Positions 18,339 through 26,241 are shown, numbered from the stretch's first letter. The stretch is 64,000 nt of DNA from Ignavibacteriota bacterium (GCA_026390735.1 JAPLFJ010000069.1:124001-188000); one strand, 5' to 3'. The notes: generated from the letters alone by a model not told the origin. Program-made: numbers and translations.

Positions 18339-18428
18339 ATGATTTTACCCCATAGCCTATTACATAGGCTGTCCTCCCTTACAAAATAAGGACCCAAAAA
18401 AACCTCGTTTAACCCGACGAGGTTTTTT
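18339..18428 (+). ncRNA. Candidate small RNA of about 90 nt
   Basis: Hairpin AGCCTAT/ATAGGCT (18354-18370), a second imperfect hairpin GTCC...GGAC (18371-18393) exposing CCTCC, and a terminator (18399-18428) follow one another without any open frame. A TATAAT hexamer at 18327-18332 could start it near 18339. It is not one of the classic RNAs (tmRNA, SRP RNA, RNase P, 6S) as far as I can see. The alternative is an attenuated leader of the membrane-protein gene at 18563. The ends are guesses. Confidence 0.35.
18399..18428 (+). terminator. Rho-independent terminator
   Basis: Stem AAAACCTCG (18399-18407) with CGAGGTTTT (18418-18426), then further T. It lies 135 nt upstream of the next gene, so it either ends a small RNA or attenuates that gene. 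Confidence 0.8.
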
Positions 18429-18562
18429 GTTGCCCTTTTTCATTTTATGTGAATTATTTGAATTAAAATGTACGTTGCTTTTTTTGTAATTATTTGTCCC
18501 GAAAGTGAAACAATTTTATCTTTTATATGTTTAAGTGAATATAGTTAATTTAATATTCATAA

Positions 18563-18943
18563 ATGGGGAGAGAGTTATTCGTAATATCCTGCGGGATATT
18601 TAACATCAGTTTCGGCATTCTGCATTTGTTTTTCTGGAAACTTTTCGACTGGAAACATGACCTGCAAAAAATTTCATATTACAACCGTGCTACTGTACAA
18701 ATACTAAATTTAAGAATGATTTATGTATTCATTTCGGTTGGGTTCATTATGGTTTTGTTCAGGGCAGACATTATGTATTCTGCGCTGGGTAACGCAATCC
18801 TGGTCGGAGTGCTTCTGTTCTGGCTTGGAAGATTAATCGAGCAGTTAATATTTCTCAGAGAAAAATCTCTGAAGGTTATTGCGCTTACTGCAGTTATAAT
18901 TATCGGACTTGCATTGCACATCCTTGCACTTACACTAAGTTAA
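18563..18943 (+). CDS. Small four-helix membrane protein, family unknown
   Basis: A 126-residue hydrophobic protein with four likely transmembrane helices (about 4-24, 51-66, 72-91 and 102-125), a short loop with FDWKHDLQKISYYNRA between the first two, and a GRLIEQLIFL segment. I do not recognise the family confidently. It stands alone between two terminators, so it is a single-gene transcript. Confidence 0.7.
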   Translation: MGRELFVISCGIFNISFGILHLFFWKLFDWKHDLQKISYYNRATVQILNLRMIYVFISVGFIMVLFRADIMYSALGNAILVGVLLFWLGRLIEQLIFLREKSLKVIALTAVIIIGLALHILALTLS

Positions 18944-18946
18944 AAC

Positions 18947-18981
18947 AAAAGGGGTTCTGCTTTTTAAACAGAACCCTTTTT
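18947..18981 (+). terminator. Rho-independent terminator
   Basis: A stem of AAAAGGGGTTCTG with CAGAACCCTTTT, beginning 4 nt after the stop codon of the membrane-protein gene and ending in T residues. Confidence 0.88.
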
Positions 18982-19020
18982 GCAAAGAAATATTTTATAT
19001 CTTTTACTTTAAAAAATCTT

Positions 19021-19062
19021 TTCTCTGTTTACTCTGTGCGCTCTGTGGTGAAAATCTTTTAA
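19021..19062. repeat. Dispersed intergenic repeat (CTCTGTGCGCTCTGTGGTGAAA type)
   Basis: This string, read on the other strand, belongs to the same family as TTTTCACCGCAGAGGACGC at 22875-22893. Such strings recur between genes in many bacterial genomes. No function is visible. Confidence 0.55.
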
Positions 19063-19070
19063 TCATTAAT

Positions 19071-19437
19071 AATCAGTCTTTATCATTTATTTAGTGTACC
19101 AATCTTTTATCTCTTACTCTAAAATAAAACCAGTGTAAATCAGTTTTTATCATTTTTTTCAGTGTGCGTTCTTTCTATCTCTTACTCTAAATTAATTTCA
19201 GTGAAATCAGTCTTTATCATTTTATTCAGTGTGCCAATCTTTTTATCTCTTATTCTAAATTAAAATCAGTGTGAATCAGTCTTTATCATTTATTTAGTGT
19301 ACCAATCTTTTATCTCTTACTCTAAATTAAAATCCGTGTAAATCCGTTTAATCCGTGTAAATCAGCGTTCTATTCTTTAATATCTTAAAAATCAGTGTGA
19401 ATCAGTCTCTATCATTTTATTCAGTGTGCCAATCTTT
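19071..19437. repeat. Degenerate 67-bp tandem repeat, six copies
   Basis: Copies begin at AATCAGT or AATCCGT at 19071, 19138, 19205, 19274, 19341 and 19400; spacing is 67, 67, 69, 67 and 59 bp, and the last copy is cut at 38 bp. Shared core pieces are CTTTATCATTT, CAGTGTGCCAATCTTT and ATCTCTTACTCTAAATTAAA. The array ends 2 bp before the 3' end of the pepP-like gene. No long open frame crosses it in a sensible way. Confidence 0.88.
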
Positions 19438-19439
19438 CC

Positions 19440-20729
19440 TCACGAGTTCATTATTTCTTCTATCTCGTCTGCTTCGAGCGGTATGTTTCTCATTAAATCA
19501 AAGTTGCCTTTTTCCTTCACGAGTATGTTATTCTCAAGTCTGATTCCGATTCCTTCTTCAAGTATGTATATTCCCGGTTCGACAGTGAACACCATTCCGG
19601 GTTTGTAAGGAGTTTCAAAATACCCTACGTCGTGAACGTCAAGTCCCAGGAAGTGCGACACGTTGTGCATAAAGTATTTCTTGTACGCAGGCCAGCTCGG
19701 GTCCTGTTTCTTTATGTCGCTCATCTTCAGCAGTTTCAGGTTTATAAGTTCTCTTTCCATATTTTCTTCAGTTGCCTTCTGTATGTCTTTCCAGATTCCG
19801 CCCTTCGTTACCATTGCAGTTGTAGCTTTCATCACGTTTAGTACTGCGTTGTAAACTTTCTTCTGCCTCTTCGTAAACTTTCCGTTCACGGGAATAGCCC
19901 TTGTCATATCAGCGTTGTAATTATTAACTGCTGCACCTGTATCAATCAGTAGTACGTCTCCGTCTTTGCATGGTTTGTCGTTTTCAATGTAGTGAAGCAC
20001 GCAGGCACTTTTGCCCGATGCTATGATTGGAGCGTAGTCTGCAAAGCCGCCGCCGTTGCGGACGAACTCGTGTACAAATTCTGCTTCCACTTCGTATTCC
20101 ATCACACCGGGTTTTAAGAACTTCAGCACTCTTCTGAAACCTTTTTCAGTGAGGTCGCAGGCGTGCTGCATCATTTCTATTTCTTCCTTCGACTTGTACA
20201 TACGCAGTCTGTTTATAACTGGTGCAAGTCTGTGGTAGTTGTGGAGCGGGAATTCTTCTTTGCATTTCCTGGTGAACCTTGCGGCGCGTGTTTCCACTTC
20301 TATCACGGCGCGCTTGTGTTCGTTTGAGTTTATGTAAACGTTGTCGGCATCTGTGATGAGGTTTCTGAAGACACCGTCAAAGCTTGAGAGCCAGACTATG
20401 TTTTCGATTCCAGTCTTTGCGCGTGCTTCTTCTTTAGAAAGTTTTTTGCCTTCCCATATTGCTATGAGTTCGCTGGTTTCTTTCAGGAAGAGGACTTCTT
20501 TGAAATCGGGATTCGGCGAGTCGGGAAAGATTACAAGGATTGTTTCTTCCTGTGAAACGCCTGTGAGCCAGAGGAAGTCGCTGCTTTGTCTGAACTTCAT
20601 TGTGCCGTCGGAGTTTGTGGGCATTGCATCGTTTGAGATGACGACTGCCATCGAACCCGGCTTTAATTCCTTTGCGAGTTTCTTTCTGTTGTTTATGTAA
20701 ACCTCTTTTGAGATTGTAATATTTTTCAT
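19440..20729 (-). CDS. pepP: Xaa-Pro aminopeptidase (M24B)
   Basis: A 429-residue metallopeptidase with an N-terminal AMP_N domain (about 1-140) and a pita-bread catalytic domain. Metal ligands appear in the expected order: DTGAAVNNYNADMTR (two Asp), HNVSHFLGLDVHDVG (His), VEPGIYI (Glu) and RLENNILV (Glu). It removes N-terminal residues preceding proline, in the cytoplasm. It is a single gene bordered by repeat-rich DNA on both sides. Confidence 0.92.
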   Translation of the reverse strand: MKNITISKEVYINNRKKLAKELKPGSMAVVISNDAMPTNSDGTMKFRQSSDFLWLTGVSQEETILVIFPDSPNPDFKEVLFLKETSELIAIWEGKKLSKEEARAKTGIENIVWLSSFDGVFRNLITDADNVYINSNEHKRAVIEVETRAARFTRKCKEEFPLHNYHRLAPVINRLRMYKSKEEIEMMQHACDLTEKGFRRVLKFLKPGVMEYEVEAEFVHEFVRNGGGFADYAPIIASGKSACVLHYIENDKPCKDGDVLLIDTGAAVNNYNADMTRAIPVNGKFTKRQKKVYNAVLNVMKATTAMVTKGGIWKDIQKATEENMERELINLKLLKMSDIKKQDPSWPAYKKYFMHNVSHFLGLDVHDVGYFETPYKPGMVFTVEPGIYILEEGIGIRLENNILVKEKGNFDLMRNIPLEADEIEEIMNS

Positions 20730-20830
20730 TGTTGTAAAATTAATTTTCTCTCTAATGTGGAAAGTTAAAATATTTATTATTAATAATCTATAATATTAAT
20801 CGTATGTCTGAATATATTAGAGACACTGAA

Positions 20831-20886
20831 GATTCCCCTCTTGGGAGAGGTGGATGTCTGCTTAAGCAGACAGACGGGGTGGGTTA
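20831..20886. repeat. Dispersed repeat of the CCCCTCTTGGGAGAGG...GACGGGGTGGG type
   Basis: A short widespread kind of intergenic element. It contains the perfect 16-bp palindrome GTCTGCTTAAGCAGAC at 20856-20871. No coding role. Confidence 0.6.
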
Positions 20887-20917
20887 ATTCATTATCAAAT
20901 TGTTTATTTTCAGTTTC

Positions 20918-21001
20918 TCATTTTACCAGCACCATCCTTTTCGTTTCTTTATGCCCTTTTATAAACTCAATTATTCTAATTACATTGAAAAAATAAGTAT
21001 C
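20918..21001 (-). pseudogene. Remnant of a T9SS sorting domain
   Basis: On the minus strand, codons just before a TGA at 20918-20920 read EFIKGHKETKRMVLVK, preceded by DTYFFNVIRI. This is the last part of a type A sorting domain (compare VYFYKLESKEFTDVKRMLLIK split across 758-821 in the first gene). Upstream the frame has no sorting-domain sequence such as YPNPFNP. I read it as the tail of a lost cargo gene. Confidence 0.7.
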
Positions 21002-21325
21002 CCATAACCAGAACTTTCTTTGCGTTTATTCCTTTTTACCTTGACAATCAAATCCATATTTTGTATATTATATTATCATCAGAACTCTCTGATTTTATCA
21101 GTGGAATTCGTTAAAATTGTCTATATTCCTTGACTTAACGATATAAACTACTGATAATACAACAAAATCCTAAATTATCCACTCACAGTCCCCTGAAAGT
21201 CCACTCATATTCCCCTTGTACTCCATTTATATAGGCACTATCTTGGCGGAAACGCCCTAATCCCGCCCTGAAAGAACGGGTACGGATAATAGGAATACAT
21301 CTTATTTAAAACTCATACTGATTAT

Positions 21326-22117
21326 ATGGCGCAATTGGTAAAAAGCACTTTAGGACTCCCGATCGGGAAACACGGCAAAACAATCTTCAGAAGAAACAAA
21401 AGAAAGATATTCACTTACGAAGCCTCCGGCGAACCGATGAAGATTAAGTCAGAAATTGCAAAGAACAACAGGCTCGGGTTCGGCAGACTCGGTAAATTCT
21501 GTAACTTCGTAAATAAATCTAAACTGATTAAACTTGTCTGGAAAAAATCAAAGCAGCCCGGCACTGCTACCAACAGACAAATTCTGAAGTACAATCACAA
21601 GTCTTTTAAATCAAGTGGAATTAGTTCAGGCATAAATATCTTACCCGAATCAATGTTCATTCATTCTCCCGAAGTTCATCTTGACGAAAACAAATTGGTT
21701 TTCAGCTTCACTACCAGGGACACAAACTGGAATAATTACGACGAACGTTATGCAGACTTTAATCCGCCGTACGTATTCATCGCAATGATTCACGCAAAAG
21801 ACCCCGTGAAACCCGATAACGAACAGAAATCTGTAAACGTGATGCTCGAAGAATATTCAGAAGCAGGACCTTTCTCTCGCGATGAAGCAACAAGTTATGC
21901 ATTCGACGTTCCCAAAAAAGCATTCTCATTCATAAAAGATTATAACACAGTACTCGTCTTTCCCGCAATCATCCAAATTGATGAATACAACACTCCCGTC
22001 AAATGGGCAGAAACGGGCGGCATATACGTCAAAGGTAAAAAACCGCCGGTAATAGCACCTGAGCCTGTAAAGCCAATAGAAAAACCCGGTAAATCTTTCC
22101 GCATAGAATATATGTGA
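21326..22117 (+). CDS. Uncharacterised protein, DUF6266-like N-terminus
   Basis: A 263-residue soluble protein without signal peptide. The N-terminal third is basic (KHGKTIFRRNKRKIFTYEA, then FGRLGKFCNFVNKSKLIKLVWKK) and resembles in style the short Bacteroidota DUF6266 proteins. The middle is beta-rich (FSFTTRDTNWNNYDERYADF) and the C-terminus proline-rich (PPVIAPEPVKPIEKPGK). I cannot assign a function. It stands alone, with repeats on both sides and possible leader hairpins upstream. Confidence 0.65.
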   Translation: MAQLVKSTLGLPIGKHGKTIFRRNKRKIFTYEASGEPMKIKSEIAKNNRLGFGRLGKFCNFVNKSKLIKLVWKKSKQPGTATNRQILKYNHKSFKSSGISSGINILPESMFIHSPEVHLDENKLVFSFTTRDTNWNNYDERYADFNPPYVFIAMIHAKDPVKPDNEQKSVNVMLEEYSEAGPFSRDEATSYAFDVPKKAFSFIKDYNTVLVFPAIIQIDEYNTPVKWAETGGIYVKGKKPPVIAPEPVKPIEKPGKSFRIEYM

Positions 22118-22130
22118 GGAAAATTTAACA

Positions 22131-22428
22131 GGAGTCTCATCGAAACGGAATTTAAAAATTGATATTGTTTAGTTGTAACACAAATTAAATATATTTTAAA
22201 AGAGTCCCGCATATCAATTAATATTTGCCGGACTACAAATGAAATATATTTAAAAAGAGTCCCGTAGGGACGGAATATCAATAGCGACAAGTAACTATAT
22301 ATATTTAGTCCCGTAGGGATGGCATATCAGGATAATTATAAATGAAATCGTTTTTATATGTCATCCCTACGGGACTTAATTCGTTAATGCTTTTATGCTA
22401 TTGATATGTCGCACCTACGGTGCTTAAT
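22131..22428. repeat. Cluster of GTCCCGTAGGGACGG-type short repeats
   Basis: Copies at 22257-22282 and 22305-22328 are well preserved; 22355-22380 is inverted; 22403-22428 is a diverged inverted copy (GCACCTACGGTGC core); 22131-22153 and 22202-22218 are degraded. The copies at 22305 and 22355 can fold into one stem of about 20 bp. Each is followed by ATATC-like sequence, so they share an edge. Confidence 0.8.
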
Positions 22429-22559
22429 AATTTATTATTGCAAATTATCTCTTTGCCTGAAAATATCTTTATCAGTGAGAATCAATCATAATCATCTCTT
22501 ATGTTGTGCCATTGTTTGAACAGACCAAGTAGCGAGAAACCATCCGTATTATCGAAAAG

Positions 22560-22636
22560 AATGCCGTTAGGCATTCCATATCTGTAGCATTGAGAATTAC
22601 AGTAATCACAATGCCGCCAGGTATTGCATATTTAAA
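22560..22636. repeat. Two copies of an ATGCCGTTAGGCATT-type palindrome
   Basis: Copy 1 AATGCCGTTAGGCATTCC at 22560-22577 and copy 2 AATGCCGCCAGGTATTGC at 22610-22627; both continue with ATAT. Copy 2 lies directly beyond the stop codon of the truncated small gene at 22655. Confidence 0.65.
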
Positions 22637-22654
22637 CTGTCTGAGAGGTTTTTA

Positions 22655-22786
22655 TTATAGTGTTGTGAGTGCTAAGATTTGTAGATCGGGAGTGTTCGGG
22701 TTGTATTTTGGTCCGAAGCCCGTGCATTGCGAAATAACGATTCCAAAGTTGGCAACGTTTTTCGCGTGTCCAGTTTCTTCTGCCAT
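22655..22786 (-). pseudogene. Truncated small conserved protein (43 residues)
   Basis: From the ATG at 22784-22786 the minus strand reads MAEETGHAKNVANFGIVIS, then QCTGFGPKYNPNTPDLQIL, and stops at 22655-22657. The start resembles a Bacteroidota family of roughly 200 residues that I recall with the opening TGHAKNVxNF and a GYGxxYNP segment. Here the frame is cut after 43 residues, just before a palindromic repeat. It may be a relic or a very short survivor. Confidence 0.6.
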
Positions 22787-22874
22787 GATTAAATGGGTTT
22801 AGTTAGTTGAAATAGTTAGAGTAATTTATTTAGAAATATATTTTTAGGAAAGGTAAAAAATATGGGACAGATTT

Positions 22875-22912
22875 TTCACCGCAGAGGACGCTAAGAGCGC
22901 AAAGGGGGGGGG
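22875..22912. repeat. Dispersed CACCGCAGAGGACGC repeat with nine-G run
   Basis: TTTTCACCGCAGAGGACGC (from 22875) is followed by TAAGAGCGCAAAG and an uninterrupted run of nine G. It is the inverted relative of the string at 19021-19062. Confidence 0.55.
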
Positions 22913-22962
22913 ATGTTCCGACAGTTCGGGCTCTGTGAGTGTTATGCGAATGAGGGAGATAT

Positions 22963-23000
22963 ATTAGTAGAGATTCCTGCTAAGAGCATGCAGGAATGAC
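22963..23000. repeat. Hairpin repeat ATTCCTGC...GCAGGAATGACAG, copy 1
   Basis: TTAGTAGAGATTCCTGC, a short loop, then GCAGGAATGACAG. A second copy of the same family begins at 44739. Both lie between genes. Confidence 0.65.
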
Positions 23001-23043
23001 AGTTGAGGGGAAGTGTGTGCAATAAGATTGTACTGTTATTTAC

Positions 23044-23559
23044 TTATTCGCTATCAGTTAATATTAAGGATCTATTATCTTTTTCTCTGAATTTAAAGTA
23101 GCTCCAACCCAGTAAATTATTATTTATTGTTAAGCTGAAATACTCTTTGCCTTCGTAAGACTTATTATACCAATAATTGAAATTATGTTTCTGAAGATCA
23201 GTGATATTAAGATTTCTGTTATTAATAAAATCCATTAATTCTTCTTTGCTGTATGGAATTCTGTTATTAATACTTTTAAAATCATCTATTGAATATACAA
23301 TAACATAACCATTAGTTCTTATTTCGCTTATCATTAACCCTCTGATATACAGAAAAGTCAAAACAGATGACAGTATTACAAATACAGATAAAACAGTAAT
23401 AAAACTCTTAATGTACTTTTTCCTAAATAATATAGTTAATATTGTAAATGCGGTTATGAGTAACAACGACAGTTTAAAGATTACTTTCAGACTGAAAAAA
23501 TTATCGTGAAAAGGTAAAGCAAAATCAGCAATAAAACTATTTAGTGCATCAACAGCCAT
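23044..23559 (-). CDS. Uncharacterised membrane protein
   Basis: A 171-residue protein with an N-terminal segment (1-20), two clear transmembrane helices (about 25-46 and 51-75) and a polar C-terminal half (DDFKSINNRIPYSKEELMDF; later NYWYNKSYEGKEYFSLTINN). I do not recognise the family. The AT-rich coding sequence and its position among repeats suggest an accessory gene. Confidence 0.6.
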   Translation of the reverse strand: MAVDALNSFIADFALPFHDNFFSLKVIFKLSLLLITAFTILTILFRKKYIKSFITVLSVFVILSSVLTFLYIRGLMISEIRTNGYVIVYSIDDFKSINNRIPYSKEELMDFINNRNLNITDLQKHNFNYWYNKSYEGKEYFSLTINNNLLGWSYFKFREKDNRSLILTDSE

Positions 23560-23639
23560 TGTTTGAATTATTCTTATTATTATTTTAGATTTACCATAAC
23601 GTGCACATTTTGGAGATGTTTTTCAATTCGATAATGAGT

Positions 23640-23750
23640 GCACGGGGTGGAGGGAGATGATAGCTGTGCCTTCCCAAGCTGGAGCTTGAGGAAGGAGGGA
23701 ACTGACAACAGACAACTACCAACTGACAACTATCAACGGACAACTAAAAT
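23640..23750. repeat. Two dispersed repeats: CCCAAGCTGGAGCTTGAGGAA and (ACAACT)n
   Basis: TTCCCAAGCTGGAGCTTGAG (23672-23691) is a palindrome-like element related to the one at 41132. It is followed by CTGACAACAGACAACTACC and similar units to 23746, a degenerate ACAACTGAC repeat. Both types are common between genes in other bacteria. No promoter could be picked out with confidence. Confidence 0.6.
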
Positions 23751-23790
23751 ACTGAATATTATTCTTTCATTTAAAATACTATTTTGATAT

Positions 23791-24825
23791 ATGAGTGATT
23801 TTAATTTCAGGAGTGTTAAACTTTCGGACTATACTACGATTAAGCTTGGGGGTGCGGCGAGTAAGTTCGTGGAGTGCGGGACGGATAAGGATTTGTTCGA
23901 TGCGCTTGCTTTTGCGGCTGAGCACGGGATGCGGTTTCACGTTCTTGGCGGAGGGAGCAATACTGTTTTTCCTGATGAGGGTTACGACGGTATGATTATT
24001 TATGTGAATACTAAGGGCATTGAAAAAGCGGGAGACCTTTTTGCAGTGAAGGCGGGTGAGCGCTGGGATGACTTTGTGAAGTATGCAGTGGGATTGAATT
24101 ATTCGGGGATTGAGTGTCTTTCGGGGATTCCGGGAAGTACGGGCGCGACACCGATTCAGAACGTTGGTGCGTACGGACAGGAAGTTTCGAACGTGATAGA
24201 AACTGTTAAGGCGATTGACGTTCGGACTTTGAAGGCTGTGGAGTTTAAAAACGCGGAGTGTGATTTTTCGTACAGGAACAGCAGGTTTAAATCGAAAGAT
24301 AAAAACAGGTATATAGTTACGGAAGTTGTTTTCAGACTGAATGCATCGGGAGCGGCAGAAATTAAGTATAAAGAATTGGATGATTATTTAGGAACTTATC
24401 ACGGAATTAATTCATTAAATAATGTAAGAGATGCCGTGATGAGCATAAGAGGAAAAAAGTCTATGGTTTATGATGAAAACGACGGGGATTCGCATTCCTG
24501 CGGCTCGTTCTTTACAAATCCAGTTTTAAATTCCGCTGAGTTCGAATGTTTTATTTCTGTTTGCAAGAGTTTAAATTTAGAAGCAAACAGTTTTAGAGCG
24601 GGGGATAAGTATAAAATTTCTGCGGCGTGGCTGATAGAGAAATCTGGGTTTGAAAAAGGGTATACGGAAAACGGGATTGGGATTTCGAATAAACATACTT
24701 TAGCGATTGTGAACAGAGGTGGTTCGGCGAGCGAACTGATTGAATTCTCTGAAAGAATAAAGCAAACAGTGTATAATAAGTTCAAAATAAGTCTTGAAAG
24801 AGAGCCCGAGGTGGTTTTAGGGTAA
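23791..24825 (+). CDS. murB: UDP-N-acetylenolpyruvoylglucosamine reductase
   Basis: A 344-residue FAD enzyme of peptidoglycan precursor synthesis. FAD-binding motifs are HVLGGGSNTVFPDEGYDG (around 50-67) and SGIPGSTGATPIQNVGAYG. The proton-donor serine lies in SCGSFFTNPV, and the C-terminal EREPEVVL carries the catalytic Glu. The length fits the E. coli-like type I enzymes. It stands apart from any mur cluster and is transcribed with mtaB 49 nt downstream, probably. Confidence 0.95.
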   Translation: MSDFNFRSVKLSDYTTIKLGGAASKFVECGTDKDLFDALAFAAEHGMRFHVLGGGSNTVFPDEGYDGMIIYVNTKGIEKAGDLFAVKAGERWDDFVKYAVGLNYSGIECLSGIPGSTGATPIQNVGAYGQEVSNVIETVKAIDVRTLKAVEFKNAECDFSYRNSRFKSKDKNRYIVTEVVFRLNASGAAEIKYKELDDYLGTYHGINSLNNVRDAVMSIRGKKSMVYDENDGDSHSCGSFFTNPVLNSAEFECFISVCKSLNLEANSFRAGDKYKISAAWLIEKSGFEKGYTENGIGISNKHTLAIVNRGGSASELIEFSERIKQTVYNKFKISLEREPEVVLG

Positions 24826-24874
24826 GAAAATATTTTGCATTAATTATACTAATGAAAATTTGTAAATTAATTTG

Positions 24875-26212
24875 ATGAAAAGCGTAGCTTTACACACACT
24901 TGGATGTAAGTTGAATTATAGTGAGACTTCGACTTTGGCTAAGCAATTTGAAGATAAAGGGATGAAGTTGAGTAATTATGGCGAGAAATCCGATATTTTT
25001 GTTTTAAATACATGTTCTGTTACTGATAATGCCGATAAGGAATGCAGGCAGATAATCAGGAGTGTTCTGAGGAATAATCCGGAGACTTACGTGATTGTAA
25101 CAGGATGCTATGCACAGCTTCAGCCGGGCGAGATAGCGGGGATTGAGGGAGTTGATTTGATTCTGGGCTCGAAGGAAAAGCTGCGGTTGTTTGAATATCT
25201 GGAGGATGTTGAAAGTCCGTCGTGTATTTTCAAAGAACCGGAATCGAAGATATTTGTTTCGGAAGTGGGCGGTAAAGATGATGAGATAAAAGGTGCGTTT
25301 TCGGCTGATATAGATTCGCGGACGAGGGCGTTCCTGAAGATTCAGGACGGCTGCGATTACGGATGTTCGTTCTGTACGATTCCGATGGCGAGGGGAGTTT
25401 CGAGAAGTCTGCCGCTGAATGAAGTGGTGGATAACGCAAAGAAGATAATTGATTCGGGATATAAGGAGATAATTTTAACAGGTGTTAATACAGGTGATTA
25501 CAGGTATATTGCAGAAGGTAAGACGAATAAGTTAATCGATGTTCTGCTTGAACTTGAGAAACTTGAGATTGAAAGAGTAAGAATAAGTTCTATAGAGCCG
25601 AATCTTTTAACGGATGAGGTTATTAGTCTGGTGAAGAGTTCGGATAAGATTTGCAACCATTTTCACATTCCGCTTCAGAGCGGGGACGCAGATATTCTGA
25701 AGCTGATGAGAAGAAGGTACAATCTTGGATTCTTCCGTGAACTTATTGAAAAGGTGATCGTAGAGATTCCGGATGTTGGTGTGGGGATTGATGTGATAAT
25801 AGGTTTCCCAGGTGAGACGGATGAGAACTTTAAGAACACGTATGATTTTCTGAATAGCCTGCAGATAAGTTATCTGCACGTGTTCAGTTATTCTGAAAGG
25901 AAGAACACGCTGGCGGTTACGATGTCCGGGAAAGTGGATATTGCGAAGAGAAAGCAGAGAAGTGAAACTTTAAGGAACTTATCTGCGAAGAAGAAGTATG
26001 ATTTCTATTCGCGCTTTATCGGAACGAAGCAGAAGGTGCTGTTCGAAAACAGAGTGATGAACAGCGGTGGTACAGATTACATAGAAGGCTGGACGAATAA
26101 TTACGTACGTGTAAGAATTAACAACGATGTAAGTTTACAAAACGGAATTTCGGAAGTAGTCTTAAATAATTTAAACGGGATAAAATCCGTTGAGAGTTTA
26201 ATAAGTAAATAA
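24875..26212 (+). CDS. mtaB: tRNA threonylcarbamoyladenosine methylthiotransferase
   Basis: A radical-SAM methylthiotransferase of 445 residues that turns t6A37 into ms2t6A37 in tRNA. The N-terminal UPF0004 domain opens HTLGCKLNYSET, the MtaB version of the cluster-binding segment. The radical-SAM cysteines are in GCDYGCSFCTIP, and a TRAM-like domain closes the protein (ENRVMNSGGTDYIEGWTNNY). I chose the ATG at 24875; a TTG directly before it (24872) is also possible. Confidence 0.93.
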   Translation: MKSVALHTLGCKLNYSETSTLAKQFEDKGMKLSNYGEKSDIFVLNTCSVTDNADKECRQIIRSVLRNNPETYVIVTGCYAQLQPGEIAGIEGVDLILGSKEKLRLFEYLEDVESPSCIFKEPESKIFVSEVGGKDDEIKGAFSADIDSRTRAFLKIQDGCDYGCSFCTIPMARGVSRSLPLNEVVDNAKKIIDSGYKEIILTGVNTGDYRYIAEGKTNKLIDVLLELEKLEIERVRISSIEPNLLTDEVISLVKSSDKICNHFHIPLQSGDADILKLMRRRYNLGFFRELIEKVIVEIPDVGVGIDVIIGFPGETDENFKNTYDFLNSLQISYLHVFSYSERKNTLAVTMSGKVDIAKRKQRSETLRNLSAKKKYDFYSRFIGTKQKVLFENRVMNSGGTDYIEGWTNNYVRVRINNDVSLQNGISEVVLNNLNGIKSVESLISK

Positions 26213-26241
26213 ATAAAGCATAAAATTAAAACATATAAGGT

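Larger units (their letters stand above)
18155..18562. other. Divergent intergenic region with several hairpins
   Basis: 408 bp between the TlpA-like gene (minus) and a small membrane protein (plus). It holds an 11-bp hairpin at 18225-18256 followed by TCTTTTTG, a 6-bp inverted repeat GCCAGA/TCTGGC at 18287-18311, a TATAAT hexamer at 18327-18332, two small hairpins at 18354-18393 and a terminator at 18399-18428. No convincing protein gene lies inside. Confidence 0.6.
20730..21325. other. 596-bp intergenic region with repeats and a gene remnant
   Basis: It holds a dispersed repeat (20831-20886), the remnant of a T9SS sorting domain on the minus strand (20918-21001), a pair of direct repeats TCCACTCA-CCCCT (21178-21194 and 21200-21216) and two small hairpins just before the next gene (GGCG GAAA CGCC at 21245-21256; CCCG/CGGG at 21262-21280). 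No intact gene is visible. Confidence 0.6.
22118..23043. other. 926-bp repeat-rich region
   Basis: It contains at least six copies of a GTCCCGTAGGGACGG-type element (22131-22428), two ATGCCG..AGGCATT-type palindromes (22560-22636), a truncated small gene on the minus strand (22655-22786), a CACCGCAGAGGACGC repeat with a nine-G run (22904-22912) and an ATTCCTGC...GCAGGAATGACAG hairpin repeat (22963-23000). No intact gene is visible. Confidence 0.7.

Noticed and set aside
18468-18548. 26-codon frame in front of the small membrane protein
   Set aside because: No ribosome site, no resemblance to known leaders, and length easily expected by chance in AT-rich DNA.
19071-19437. CRISPR array
   Set aside because: The whole 67-bp unit is repeated, with no unique spacers between short repeats and no cas genes nearby.
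22131-22428. CRISPR array or attachment site
   Set aside because: Copies are irregularly spaced and in both orientations; no integrase or cas genes.
22590-22802. Open frame of 70 codons on the plus strand
   Set aside because: It is antisense to the better-supported TGHAKNV remnant (22655-22786), lacks family resemblance and spans a repeat.
20730-23043. tRNA or rRNA genes in the gene-poor region
   Set aside because: No cloverleaf-like pattern with TTCGA-type T-loop and acceptor pairing was found in the gaps.
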